From Monoplex corrugatus (lineage: Eukaryota; Mollusca; Gastropoda; Littorinimorpha; Ranellidae): 64,000 nt of DNA. Where the stretch lies: assembly GCA_030674185.1 (NCBI GenBank), contig CM060312.1:51365807-51429806 (forward strand), written 5' to 3'. Position 1 is the stretch's first letter. The number at the start of each line of letters is the position of its first letter. The notes under the pieces are model-generated. The model did not search any database. It was not told where the DNA came from and saw only the letters and a list, made by a program, of their open reading frames with translations. The translations under genes and the position numbers were made by a program. Shown in pieces: positions 11,961 to 46,060 of this stretch.

Positions 11961-13185
11961 ATTATTTGAAGTGTACATATGTATAAAATTTCAGTCATTT
12001 TTATATCATTTTCTACATACACAAAATTTCATTTATTTGTGTATCATTTAGGAGCATTCACCTATTCTCTACTTAAGTGTGAAAAGATCCCAGGTCCTCT
12101 AAGTAGTGACTTATTAGAGCAAGGAACTCCACAAATGATTTTTGAAAAAAGTAACTCAATACAATGGGCCCTCTCTCCATTAAAATACTGATTCAAGGGC
12201 TGATTTGTCTTGTTACTTACTTCATAAAACAAAAATGGGAAGTAAAACTAAAAGGCATAAAATTTAGTCCCTCAAAGGAGTCTCCTCCTCTCTCCACAAA
12301 AAGTTTCGTTAAAGTCATGCCTCCTCAACCAAGAGTCAAATACTCTATGACACTCCAACTGAGATATGGTAGAAATCTATGATTTCTGGATTCCAGAAAA
12401 CTTGCCAGCCAGGTTTTGCTTCAGAAAGAGACACAACCAGAAGTCATACATTGATACAGGGGCTAAGTCGGGACTCTAGAGTGGATGAGGGGAAACTTGA
12501 AAGGATTTCTCTCACACTCACAGACTGGTCACAATGACTGTGGCTTTATGGGCGCTTGTGATGTCATGCATTCTGCTGCTACCTTTATTCTGACACTGTT
12601 CTTCACAAGCACAACTTTAGGCAAAAACACTTTCTAATGAATCTAAGTAACGTCTAGCAGTCGAACATCATTCCCTTCAGCTCATCCCACTGGGATGCTG
12701 GGGTTCTTTATGAGTAAATAATGTCCTCCACCTTGTATCAATTTATTTTAAATTATTTTAAAATGGTCTTCGACACAGTAAATACAGCATACAATGATAC
12801 ATGAACATAACACATCAAATTTTTAAAAATGGCTGGTTTTCCTAAAGTTTGATTTGAGAGTTTGTTCGAGTGGGTTCCATGGCATTCGGGCAATTTCCAT
12901 ATCTATACATTCCACCCAAACTTGTGAGCCACTGTCAGGCAGACTGGCTGAGTCAGCAAAAAACCCTATAGCTACACTGGCAAGGTCTTCAAAATGGGGG
13001 GGAGGGGGAGAGGGGGAGAGGGGAAGAGGAACCAATGAACTACTATGCTGACACTACCAGAATTATGGCAACAAGATCAGATTTTTAAATTAATACTGCA
13101 GCTGGCACTAAAACCAAGGTATCAAATCCTGTGTCCACAGCCCCATCAAAAAACCAAACAAAAACTTGGAAAAAAGCATGGTCAG
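11961..13185. other. Non-coding stretch
   Basis: AT-rich, with a GGGGAGAGG-rich patch at 12996-13030. No gene found. A 70-codon minus frame at 12823-13035 spans the purine patch and is not credible. Confidence 0.35.
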
Positions 13186-13189
13186 TCTG

Positions 13190-13256
13190 AAGGTTGAACC
13201 CACAACTCTGCACTATGAGCATGGTGCTCTAACAACTGAGCTAATGGGCCACTGGA
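13190..13256 (-). repeat. tRNA-like sequence (tRNA pseudogene or SINE head)
   Basis: On the minus strand it begins GGCCCATTAGCTCAGTTGTT, a near-perfect A box and D arm. A CTCATAG loop with anticodon CAT follows, and then GGGTTCAACC as a B box. The acceptor and T stems do not pair well, so a functional tRNA is unlikely. It is more likely a tRNA(Met)-like pseudogene or the head of a SINE. Confidence 0.55.
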
Positions 13257-13419
13257 AAAAAAAAAGTACTAGCAGACTTGTAAAACAGTTGAAATATTTA
13301 AGGTTGATTTTCTTACAGAAGCAGATGCTGTTCCATCTGAAGTAGTCTAGGAAATTTTACAACTCATGAATTTTTCTTTCTCAAAACCTTTGTGTAGCAA
13401 GAAACTCAGGGGTGAACTG

Positions 13420-13545
13420 AACAAGAGGTCCTCTGTCAAGAAATCCCACTCAAACAAGTGTTTTGACCTTAATTTTTACACTAATGGGGTCAGGCTGTAT
13501 CCTGGTCATAACTTTTGGATGCCCTTTTTCTGTCACCAACCCTTG
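13420..13545. mobile_element. SINE body fragment, same family as 8345-8465
   Basis: It shares ordered blocks with 8350-8465 (ACAAGTGTTT, ACACT, CATCC/TCCTGGTCAT, TTTGGATGCCCTT) at roughly 70% identity by eye. No tRNA head is attached on the expected side, so this copy is truncated. Confidence 0.5.
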
Positions 13546-14149
13546 ATTTGCCTTGTCAAGAGTTCTGTATGTATTGTTAAAAACACAATTTTGCCAAATA
13601 ATATACATGTAATACACATGAATATGATGAACATAAATCATTTCGATTAAAAGAAGAAAAAATGAATAGTATGCCCTTCACTTCTGCCACTCCTCCTGCC
13701 TTACAAATATTATACCAATAACAGTCAATTCACCCATATTTTTCACAGAAATTCTCATGTTTTTTGACTGCTGATTTTTGCTTTTTTTTTTCTCCTCCTC
13801 CAATCCAGCTGCACAATGTAGGCTAACCCATCAGAGTAACATGCCTATACATAACACCATGTATGCATCCAATTCATCATGAACATACCTCAGCTACATT
13901 AAATATACTGACCATCCCAGGCGTAACCAGGCTTGATCATACATAGTAATATTAGTATGCTCCAAACAAAATGAGAAAACCACTTTTATGGATGTCTCAG
14001 CTCAATGGTCATGGAATATATCTGAGAGACCAAACCTTTTATCTTCATTTCAGAGATTACATCATTACACTGTTAGTGTTACATCATAAAATGTCATGAA
14101 ATGACATTGTGTCAAAATACCTGACATTCTGATGTGCCTTAAACTTAGG
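13546..14149. other. Non-coding stretch
   Basis: No gene or identifiable element seen. Confidence 0.35.
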
Positions 14150-14430
14150 TCTTGCCAGCAAATGCAGAAACAAAGCATGGCAGGGCTAACATGATTAGAA
14201 GCACCCAATCCGTAATCAAGGATTTTAGAGCAGAAAAAGACTGTACTCCTGTATTTTTCAACCACCAAGATCCTGTTGCTGTGATTTCTCCAGGCTATAC
14301 AGTAACAGTAACAGAATTTCACTGCATATACTATGCAGGAGCTGCTCTACCCAAGGTCTCTCAGGAGATCAGCAATCAAAGCCCAAACACCAGAACTCAA
14401 CAACACCCGTCTCCAAAAAAAACAAAGGCT
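14150..14430 (+). pseudogene. Mariner/Tc1-type transposase relic
   Basis: A plus-strand frame reads KHGRANMIRSTQSVIKDFRA, then VFFNHQDPVAV and QEISNQSPNTRTQQ. This matches the central catalytic region of mariner-family transposases (K...R.K.M....FD..G.I), and the same passage occurs on the minus strand at 28560-29060. The segment ends before the HDN/PPYSP part, so the DDE domain is incomplete. Flanking terminal repeats were not located. Confidence 0.6.
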
Positions 14431-14864
14431 GTAAATTAGTGTCTAGAACTAGTAGAAGATAAAAGATCCAAGTTTTGCCTAACCCATCCTAAAGCCCTGA
14501 CCTTGCCCCTGTTGACTTCTAGTTGTTCTCTCTTTTAAATAACACATTCACCGCAAGGAAGTTTCATCCTATAAAAGACCTCACATAAGCTGAGAAATCA
14601 AGAGCTCAACTGCATCTTCAAAGAGGACTATCAGATGGCCTTTTCTAAATCACTCAGGCACTTGCAGTATTGCATCAAATTGGGAGGAAAGTATTGCAGA
14701 ATGGTGATGTTAACTGGGCCAGGTACATCACACAGTCTTCAAGAAAATCAGATTTGATGGTTCTGTTTGTATCATACCTCGAAGACGAAGAAAGTTTCTT
14801 TTGCTACTCCTGATAATATTGTCAACTTTACAACAGTGCCTCATTGGATGTGTGCATGCCATAT

Positions 14865-14865
<1 letters not shown>
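14431..14865. other. Non-coding stretch
   Basis: Probably further mariner decay merging into unique sequence. No motif is readable. Confidence 0.3.
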
Positions 14866-14908
<43 letters not shown>

Positions 14909-14931
14909 TCACTGTGGTGTGTGTCTCACTC

Positions 14932-14990
<59 letters not shown>

Positions 14991-15057
14991 TCACTGTGGG
15001 TGTGTGTCTCACTGTGTGTGTGTCTCACTGTGTGTGTGTTCTCACTGTGTGTGTGTG

Positions 15058-15114
<57 letters not shown>

Positions 15115-15141
15115 TGTGTGTCTGTGTGTGTCTGTGTGTGT
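14866..15141. repeat. (TG)n microsatellite with TCTCACTG interruptions
   Basis: Long (GT)n runs separated by repeated TCTCACTGTG-type units (14907-15050), which themselves form a higher-order tandem pattern. Confidence 0.95.
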
Positions 15142-16680
15142 AACTTTGCTTGATGTGCATGACTCATATGTATGCATGCACTGTATACTGTGGGGTTTTT
15201 AAAGACAGTACACTACTTTTTTTTTAAGTGCACAGTCTGATTGTGACATGTATATTCATTACCATGAGTATAATTTGCTTATATCTATAAAAGTATTATG
15301 TCTGTCATAACTGTCATTTTCTGCCTCTGTTCTGGTGTCACCCACCTTTCCCATCTTGTAAATAAATACTATCAAAGGGGGGGGGGGGGGGATAAAATGT
15401 TTTATAGACATGCATTTTTTCCCCTTAGGGTACTAACTTTACAAGCCAGCTGTAGGATACCAGCTTCTACATGACAACCATAACAAAGTGAACTTCAGGA
15501 CACTCAATACTCCTTATACTACAATGACAAATCAAAAAAGACAAATTCCAAATTGCAACATGCATTGTATGAGGACATGAATTTTGTAATTAAGATCAGT
15601 ATCATATCATCATTACAGTTTTCTAAATAAGAGTCTGATAAACATTTCTGAAGTAAACTTTTGATGACAAAGGCTGCACAATATTTTTTACATTATTTTA
15701 GCAAGCCCACTCATACCTTAACCATCTATAGACCAATCTGACTCAAATCTGAGAAATGTAGCCTTGTTATGAAACATTGGAAAGATAGGTTGATTTCCCA
15801 GGTCCCACCCCTTGAAGACCAATTAGCCTTGTTGCCTTTCTGAAGTCTTGAGAAATGAAGGCCTGTTTGATGCTATTCAGAAACTCATCAATGAAAAATA
15901 TTCACTGAAATCCACTGATGCTGCAAGGAACATTTTAAAAACTGTCATTACTACAGCAATTTATGTTAGGTTGGCTTGACAAACTCTCTCTCTCTCTCTC
16001 TCTTTCTCTCTCAGGCTAATTAATAATAAGGTTCTTTAAGAGACCTTTACAGCTTCCCCACCCAAACCCATTGTTTTAAAAAATCTGACAGGTAGGCCTA
16101 TGGGATACTGGCAATCAAAACTACTAGTGTACAACTACTAGCACTAGTGATAATTAATTTGATGGCTATCTGCCAAAATGGTATCATAGGTCTGTCTCAA
16201 AAGGAATAAAGTTGGCTGATGCACTATTCTGGTAAGAAATTTTTTATTTTTTATTATCTTCTTGCCTTCTTAATGTTCACAAATTCTCACGACATAATGC
16301 ATCTCAGAAGATATGGAGGGGGGGGGGGGGGGGGGGAAAGACAGGCCTACACCATTCTGGTTGAAAACAGCTGATTGGATCGTCTTGGACTCCTTTTTCG
16401 CTTTTCTCAATTCCTGAACCAGTTGAGTTAGGCCAAACTCAGAAACTGCCTAGCCTAAATCTTCTGTTAAAAAGAATAGCCTATTAAAACTAAAAGTCCT
16501 CTCTGATACTGATAGTAAACAGACATCTGTCTTGTCATCCTTACTTTATCGTGTAGCCTATTTGTAAAAAAAAAAAAAAAAAAAAACCCCATGCAAACAA
16601 ATAAAAGGACTACAAATTACTCTTCCTCCAGTGCATACTTAACTTAGGCTACGGTATTGATTTATTTTTAGTACACCTAA
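15142..16680. other. Non-coding stretch with homopolymer G/A tracts
   Basis: Contains poly-G runs at 15377-15391 and 16318-16336, a (TC)n patch at 15984-16012 and poly-A at 16567-16585. No gene, RNA or transposon signature was recognised. Confidence 0.4.
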
Positions 16681-16683
16681 TTT

Positions 16684-16710
16684 GGAGACATTCGCCGCCA
16701 TTTTGTCAAA
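16684..16710 (-). promoter_or_regulatory. Candidate promoter-proximal YY1-type motif / start of the minus-strand gene
   Basis: The minus strand reads ACAAAATGGCGGCGAATG, an exact match to the AANATGGCGGC consensus bound by YY1, which is often placed just downstream of a metazoan transcription start site. The ATG is followed by about 20 open codons (MAANVSKLG...). It may be the 5' end of the gene whose exon lies at 1-735, but no spliced link is visible. Confidence 0.3.
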
Positions 16711-17292
16711 GTCTATTGTAGGCCTACATTACAGACCAGAGATAGACAAATCGATGTTTTCAAGTAAAGAAAAATGTTCGACGTCAAATTACATGATGCA
16801 AAAGTAACACAAACCGATTTCAAACTTTCTATTCAGTATTTTTTCCACGCAAAAACATCTCTAAACGGTTTAAATATGAGCTTCACCCTGAACAATTTGT
16901 GAAGTTACAACGCAACTGTCAGTATTACGGACAAGGCTAAGAAGTAGAGCGTGCGTTCGATCTACCGATAACATACGCAGCAAAAACGGATTTAGAAGGA
17001 ATTAGTTAAATAGTAAAACAATGCAAACACAATTTCTAAATGTCCATAACATAAATGAACACACTACATCCAAGGACAGTGTTTCCACAGTGACAATAAA
17101 GAGTACTTTCATTATGGAAAGAGCAAAAACTTCGTACTTGGCTTCATATCGACCATCCATTTTCATTTTGCTCATATCAGCCGTCCATTTTAAAGTTAAA
17201 AAGAAAATCGAATAACATCCAAATACTGCCTTGTAAATGATTCAAAAGCTTCACAATTGATAATGCTACCTACATGTGGAAAGAAAAACTTA

Positions 17293-17420
17293 CCAGCGAT
17301 CGAATGAAATGCAAAAAATTACAATTACACACTGTGTTATCACCGGCCCTTCGCCATGTTAAGCTTATTGCAAATGGCAAATCGTGGTCTACCGTTCACG
17401 CATGCGCAGATGCTTTATTT
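17293..17420 (-). promoter_or_regulatory. Candidate untranslated first exon of a minus-strand transcript
   Basis: The minus strand carries a strong splice donor, CGCTG|GTAAGTTTTTC, at the 17292/17293 boundary. Upstream is a locally CpG-containing stretch (17398-17465) with a short upstream ORF (ATGGCGAAGGGC, then stop). This is consistent with a 5' untranslated exon splicing far leftward, possibly to the exon at 1-735. It is inferred from splice grammar only. Confidence 0.3.
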
Positions 17421-17465
17421 TTCATGTCAAACGCGTTTGTGTCGTGTGTGTGCGCGCGCACAGAT

Positions 17466-18753
17466 GCTTATTTTTGCCAGGCGTGTTCGTGTAGTGTGTA
17501 TGTGTGTACGTGTTTGTCATCTATATATATATATATCAAGCGCGCACAGCCATAAATTTTAAAAACATTAATTAAAAGCAGAGAAAAGAGAAACAAACCG
17601 ATAACAAATTATGAAAATTTCACAAACTTAACAAAAAATTTTTTTTTAAATAATATGCATAAAAAAGAGGGGGGGGGGGGGGAGGGGCAGAGAAGAAAGA
17701 ACTAGTGTAAAAACAAAACACTAATGAACTAATCCACAAATGGGGAATTAGTTTTAGTACTTAAATGAATGGCCACATGTATAATTCTCTGACACAAATT
17801 TTAGCTCAGAACCAAGCAGTCATGTATGTCTTTGAAAAGATGGGGCTCAAGGGGGAAAGAAAAAAAAAAAGATTTAAACTGACAATTCTAATGAAAAAAA
17901 AAAAAGGATTAAATTGACGATTCAATGAGATTTTGAGTTTGGGGAGTGGTCATAATGATAGAGAGGGAGAGAGGGGGTTTTGAGAGATAGATGAAGATGA
18001 GAGAGACAGACAGACAGAGAGAAACAGACGGACATACAGAGAGACAAATTGAGGAACCTAGCTGTGTTCAATAGCACAAGTTGTGTAAAAGAAATATTTG
18101 TAATTGGAATAGATATGCATGTTGTTTTGGAGGAAATGTCTACGAAGCTTTTCTTTTAAGCTGGCCAGCAATGTGCATGATTTGATGTTGATGGGTAATG
18201 TTTTTCAAGAGATCAGATTTGTTCAAGAGAAAGAGATGCTTGCTTTAAATTTGTCTAATCTTGGTCTAAAATTGCTTCTTTGAATTTATGTAGTGTGTTT
18301 GACATAGGGGAAAATAGCTAGCTCTGTTTAATTAAGCATTAGGGGCAGATCTGTGTACAAGTTTGTACACATGGTGTCCTTTTGATATACCTGAGATTGT
18401 TTTTGAATGATGATATTTTCGGATTTTGTGTTTGTTTGTCTGTCTGTATGTGTGTTGGCTGCTCTTGGGTCATTTTGTTTGTTTGTTTGTTTTTGTTTGT
18501 TTTTAGTTGTTGTTTGGTTGTTTGTTTGTTGTTACTTTTTAGTTTTGGCCCGGGTTAGGTAGCTATCAACTGCTAGACACTTTCGTTTTCTTTTCTTTTT
18601 TTTTTTCTTTTTTTTTTTTGTGCCAGCAAAGAACTGAAAAAATACATTGGAACTTTATTGCACAACCATCCCATACTGCCTGTTGATTTGTTGATGCATA
18701 GTCAGTATGGAATATGATCTGGTGATTCTAAATTTGTGGTGCTTGTTTGTTCG
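17466..18753. other. Non-coding intergenic stretch
   Basis: Contains (TA)n at 17522-17535, poly-G at 17669-17682, poly-A tracts, a GA-rich patch near 17960-18050 and a TTTG-rich segment near 18470-18530. It lies between the probable start of the minus-strand gene and the STIMATE promoter. No gene seen. Confidence 0.4.
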
Positions 18754-18895
18754 TTTGGTTGGTTGGTTGGTTGGTTGGTTGGTTGGCTGATTGGTTGGTT
18801 GGTTGGTTGGTTGGTTGTTCGTTCATTCTTTTTGTTTGTTTGTTTGTTTGTTTGTTTGTTTGTTGTTTGTTTGTTGTTTGCTTGTTTGTCAGTTT

Positions 18896-18968
<73 letters not shown>

Positions 18969-19075
18969 GTGTGTGTGTGTGTGTTGGTTGGTTGGTTGGT
19001 TGGTTGGTTGGTTGGTCGGTTGGTTGGTTGGTTGGCTGGTTGGTTTGGTTTGGTTTTGGTTTGGTTTGGTTTGAA
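18754..19075. repeat. Compound microsatellite (TTGG)n-(TTTG)n-(TG)n-(TTGG)n
   Basis: An ordered block: (GGTT)n at about 18754-18817, (TTTG)n at 18828-18895, (TG)n at 18896-18983 and (GGTT)n again at 18984-19046, then GGTTT-rich sequence. Long frames here are translation artefacts of tetranucleotide repeats. Confidence 0.95.
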
Positions 19076-19462
19076 TGGTTTGGTTTGAGTGGTTTCTTTC
19101 TTTTCTTCTTTCTTTCTTTCCCCTTTTTTCTACTTTCTTTCTTTTTCTTCAGTGTTAATAATGTATGAAAGAAGAAATAAATTCTTAGAGACAATTTTAT
19201 TGTTACTAAGATTATCACCGTGGGGTTTCCATATAAGCTGTTGTTGGTAATGTTCTTTTGTTGCTGTTTTGTTGTTATTCTTGTACTTAAGAAAACGGTT
19301 CTACAGGTTCTTGCAGTTGTTTGTTTTCGTTGTGTTTTGTTTGTTTGCAAACGATTATTTTTTCATATATCATCTTTATGCCAGCTCAGTACTCCATCTG
19401 TGCATAGAATGAAATGTTACAGTTGATGATTTTCTTTTCTACGGGTAGGTTTGACCAAAGTC

Positions 19463-19648
19463 ATGGAGAGGAAAGTATGTGACATGTATGTGGTATGTGG
19501 CACCATCATCATCATTCTCTACTTCTTCTTCTTTCTTGGAACATCCACCATCATCGTTTTGATGGTTCTGGTGTGTATAGAAACTGGGGGTTTCCGCTGG
19601 CTAGGACGCTGGTATGTAGAACTGGCTTTGGGGGTGGGGTGGTGGTAG
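19463..19648 (+). CDS. Possible small membrane-protein ORF (61 aa), unproven
   Basis: An ATG at 19463 opens 61 codons. The peptide starts MERKVCDMYVVCG and contains one long or two short hydrophobic stretches (TIIIILYFFFFLG, STIIVLMVLVC), followed by ETGGFRWLGRW and a stop at 19646. The hydrophobic part is partly low-complexity (ATC, TTC codons). No homologue is recognised and no clear promoter is visible. It could be an exon fragment or chance. It lies 560 bp upstream of the STIMATE start codon. Confidence 0.2.
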   Translation: MERKVCDMYVVCGTIIIILYFFFFLGTSTIIVLMVLVCIETGGFRWLGRWYVELALGVGWW

Positions 19649-20039
19649 AGGATGGGGGAGGGGGAGGCTGGCTGGTCAGATTCGGGACTTGAAATACTCC
19701 ACCGAGGCTGAAGAGATAACCTCGGGGGGTAGACTGTTCCAGTCCCTGACAGTCCTTGGGAAGAATGAATATTTCCTGTAGTTTGTTTTACAGGCAGGGA
19801 GGAGATACGTCTCCCTGTGTGACTGTCTTGTCGACCATCGATTAGTGAATGTCAAATCCCCATTTCACAAAAAAACAGTGCCTTTATGAACTTACTATTG
19901 ACTCGAAAGGTTTGTTCATATAAATGTGATTCAATTATTATTACGGCTGCTACTGCTGCTGCAGCCGCCGCCGCCGCCGCCACGAGGACCGTAATTTGTA
20001 GGTATTTTGGTTGTTTTAGGGTAAATAGATAAAATCTTA
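19649..20039. other. Upstream flank of STIMATE with possible repeat remnant
   Basis: At 19700-19850 a plus frame reads ITSGGRLFQSLTVLGKNEYF, stop, then FVLQAGRRYVSLCDCLVDH. It looks like a decayed coding sequence of unknown origin, possibly a mobile element. A short (GCC)n run lies at 19962-19983. Confidence 0.3.
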
Positions 20040-20207
20040 TCGGCCAAGTTTTGCGTACGCCTTCCGAGAATGGAAAACATCTGAGAAGTGATTCAAGATG
20101 GCTGCTGCTTGAGACGAATTCCGTAAAATCTATAAACATCATGTGGAGACACAAAACTGATTTTATCACGGAAGGCCACGGTCTTCCACGTCTCTTCAAG
20201 GATTGAA
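20040..20207 (+). promoter_or_regulatory. STIMATE: STIMATE promoter / 5' UTR region
   Basis: A locally CpG-containing segment directly upstream of the STIMATE start codon. TTCAAGATGGCTGCTGCTTG at about 20092 fits the YY1-type AANATGGCGGC motif, common just inside metazoan transcription start sites. No TATA box is evident. The start site itself cannot be fixed from sequence. Confidence 0.4.
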
Positions 20208-43896
<23,689 letters not shown>

Positions 43897-44134
43897 TAAC
43901 TTGCACAGTCAGAGACAAAAACAGTTTGTGATACTTACCAGCAGACAGATAACAAACAAAAAAAACCCGATGATACCAGCAACAAGCAGATTGTGGCTAA
44001 AATGGCAGTATCAACAACAAGCAGACAAAACTGATGAAACATTTTACGCTTGGAGGAGTTGATGCCTGTGGAATGTCATTGATTTTAAACTTCAGTTTGA
44101 TAAAATGACAAAATGTGGGGACATTTTACTTTTA

Positions 44135-44140
44135 AATAAA
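44135..44140 (+). terminator. STIMATE: Polyadenylation signal, probable STIMATE 3' end
   Basis: AATAAA lies 239 bp after the STIMATE stop codon, the first canonical signal downstream. Confidence 0.5.
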
Positions 44141-45239
44141 TAGTCTTCTAGTCATCTGTGGGTTTTGTTTATTAATTAAAGTTCAACAGAAAATGGTTAG
44201 TTTGTTTTAACAGAGGGGTTGTGAATCTTAATGTGATTCGTTATATATATTTAACTGATTGGTTGTTGCTTTGTATTACACTGATCTTCGGTTAATCGAA
44301 GTAGCAATCAAAAGGAATCTGTGCAACACTGCAGTTATACATGTAATGCTTATAATTGAAATAGAGGTGGTGAATTTCATTACTTCCAGTGATGTATCCT
44401 GTTTTCATTGTGTCACAAAGTTAACTTCATTTTTCAAAATTTCTTTATTTTTAATGAAGTATTCTATTTTCAGTTTGTCACAAAGTCAGCTTCAGTTTTC
44501 CGGTGGAGAATTTTTTTCTTTTTTTTTTTCTTTTTTTTTTATAAGTCAACTGCCAACAAGAAGTGGATGTGAAAAAAAGGTATGGGGTGCACTTGATATT
44601 TTTGGGCCCCATGATATGTATAATTAATTCCTCTGCCTGCTACAATCTCTGCCTTCCTGCTGGAAAGAAGGCTGTGTTCAAGTGGAGGTTTGCTTCAGCT
44701 TTAATGACGCATCATATCTAATTGCAGTATTTATTTTTGAAACTAATCTTAGCATGTTCTACTGCTTTATTGTTTGTGCTAGTCTGTGATAATACAGATG
44801 TATTTTTCAGATTTGTGTTCAAACTAGCTTATATGTATAATCTTGGTTTTCAAACCACTTACATTTTTGAGTTAGTTTGTACAGTTTGTGGACAAACTTT
44901 CAGTTTCAAAGCTTGATAGTCCATTATTTATTTCTTTTAATGTCTATTCTCAAGTACACTTTTAGACAAAAGTTTGACAGTTCAGCATTAACGTGATTTT
45001 AATTGTGAGAAATGGTGTTGTGACTGGACAAAATTGCTATTTGTAGTAATGGACCAGTTCTGTTTACCTCTTGCAAGTGATGAGTTTAGGAAGCCTTTTC
45101 TTAGTGATAAAATACAAGGGCAGTTTTTAAGTAACAAGAGATTATATGAAGTTGAAAGTAGTTGCTCGGTCAGTCTTCATTATTATGATGAAACTGTTCA
45201 TATATAGATAAATAGCAGTTGACAGCTTTGTTTCCAAGT
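44141..45239. other. Downstream flank of STIMATE
   Basis: AT-rich sequence, possibly an extended 3' UTR. No gene or element identified. Confidence 0.4.
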
Positions 45240-46060
45240 GAAATCCACACTGTTACTGTTATTGAATACATGGACAAAATCACCAAGGATGCTGATCCAG
45301 ACCCAGAAGCCCTAAAAGAACTGCTGTTTGTCAACGACCAGAGCATCCTAAAACAACAAAAAGAACAGCTAAAAAGACATATAGACAACCAGAACAGCAG
45401 CTGTGAACACTATGGAATGAAGATCATAAGACAATATGGAGGTCACTTCAGTAGGGCATACCCCTGAAAAGATGAATATCACTATCAACTAGCTTTGCTC
45501 AAGCAAACCACAGAGTTCAAATACTTACGGAGCACCTCTGCTGAATATGGGAAACTGGACAGAGAAGCAGAGACTAGAGTTCACAAGGCAGAATAAGTCA
45601 CTATCAGCAAGCATCCCTTCTGAAGCACCCAAGCATACCTATGGAAACCATAGCCAGAGTGATCAATGCAGTCTTCATCCCCATCAGTGCTTCTTCGTTC
45701 CACCCTCACCTATTAGTGCCAGACCAAGACTCGTAACAAAGCCCTGGAGTAAAGAGTCACAGTTTGTGAGGTCGATGTCTCCAGTAATCAGCTGGCAGCC
45801 CAGAAGGGATTTGGGAAAAAAAATAACATCTGACATCACATGAATGGTTGGTGCTACACTTATCAACCAGTACATAGCTCACCAACACATAAAGTGGTTT
45901 GGTTATCCAAGAAAAATGCCTGTCAACCAGCCAGCCCTGCAAGCCTACAAGACCAAGTACTTGGGCATCAGAGCTAGAGGAAGACTGTATTAGTGATGGA
46001 TTGACAGAGTCTCAGACACACTTTGCATCCTCAGCATGATGCTAATCTAGGCCTCCTGTC
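45240..46060 (+). pseudogene. Decayed LINE reverse-transcriptase fragment
   Basis: A plus-strand frame (45270-45467) reads MDKITKDADPDPEALKELLF, then VNDQSILKQQKEQLKRHID and CEHYGMKI. This is the RT palm segment, with the usual (F/Y)ADD catalytic motif degraded to FVND. After a stop it resumes in other frames with LLKQTTEFKYL.S..AEYGKLDRE.ETRVHKA, typical of the region following the catalytic site. It is clearly inactive and distinct from copies A and B. Confidence 0.75.

Noticed and set aside
13190..13256. Functional tRNA-Met (CAT)
   Set aside because: A and B boxes are recognisable, but the acceptor and T stems do not pair; treated as pseudogene or SINE head.
14767..15202. Frames of up to 133 codons
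   Set aside because: Microsatellite translation; the repeated TCTCACTG units are non-coding tandem variants.
18736..19350. Gly-Trp-Leu-Val and Pro-Thr-Asn-Gln frames
   Set aside because: Products of (TTGG)n and (TG)n repeats.
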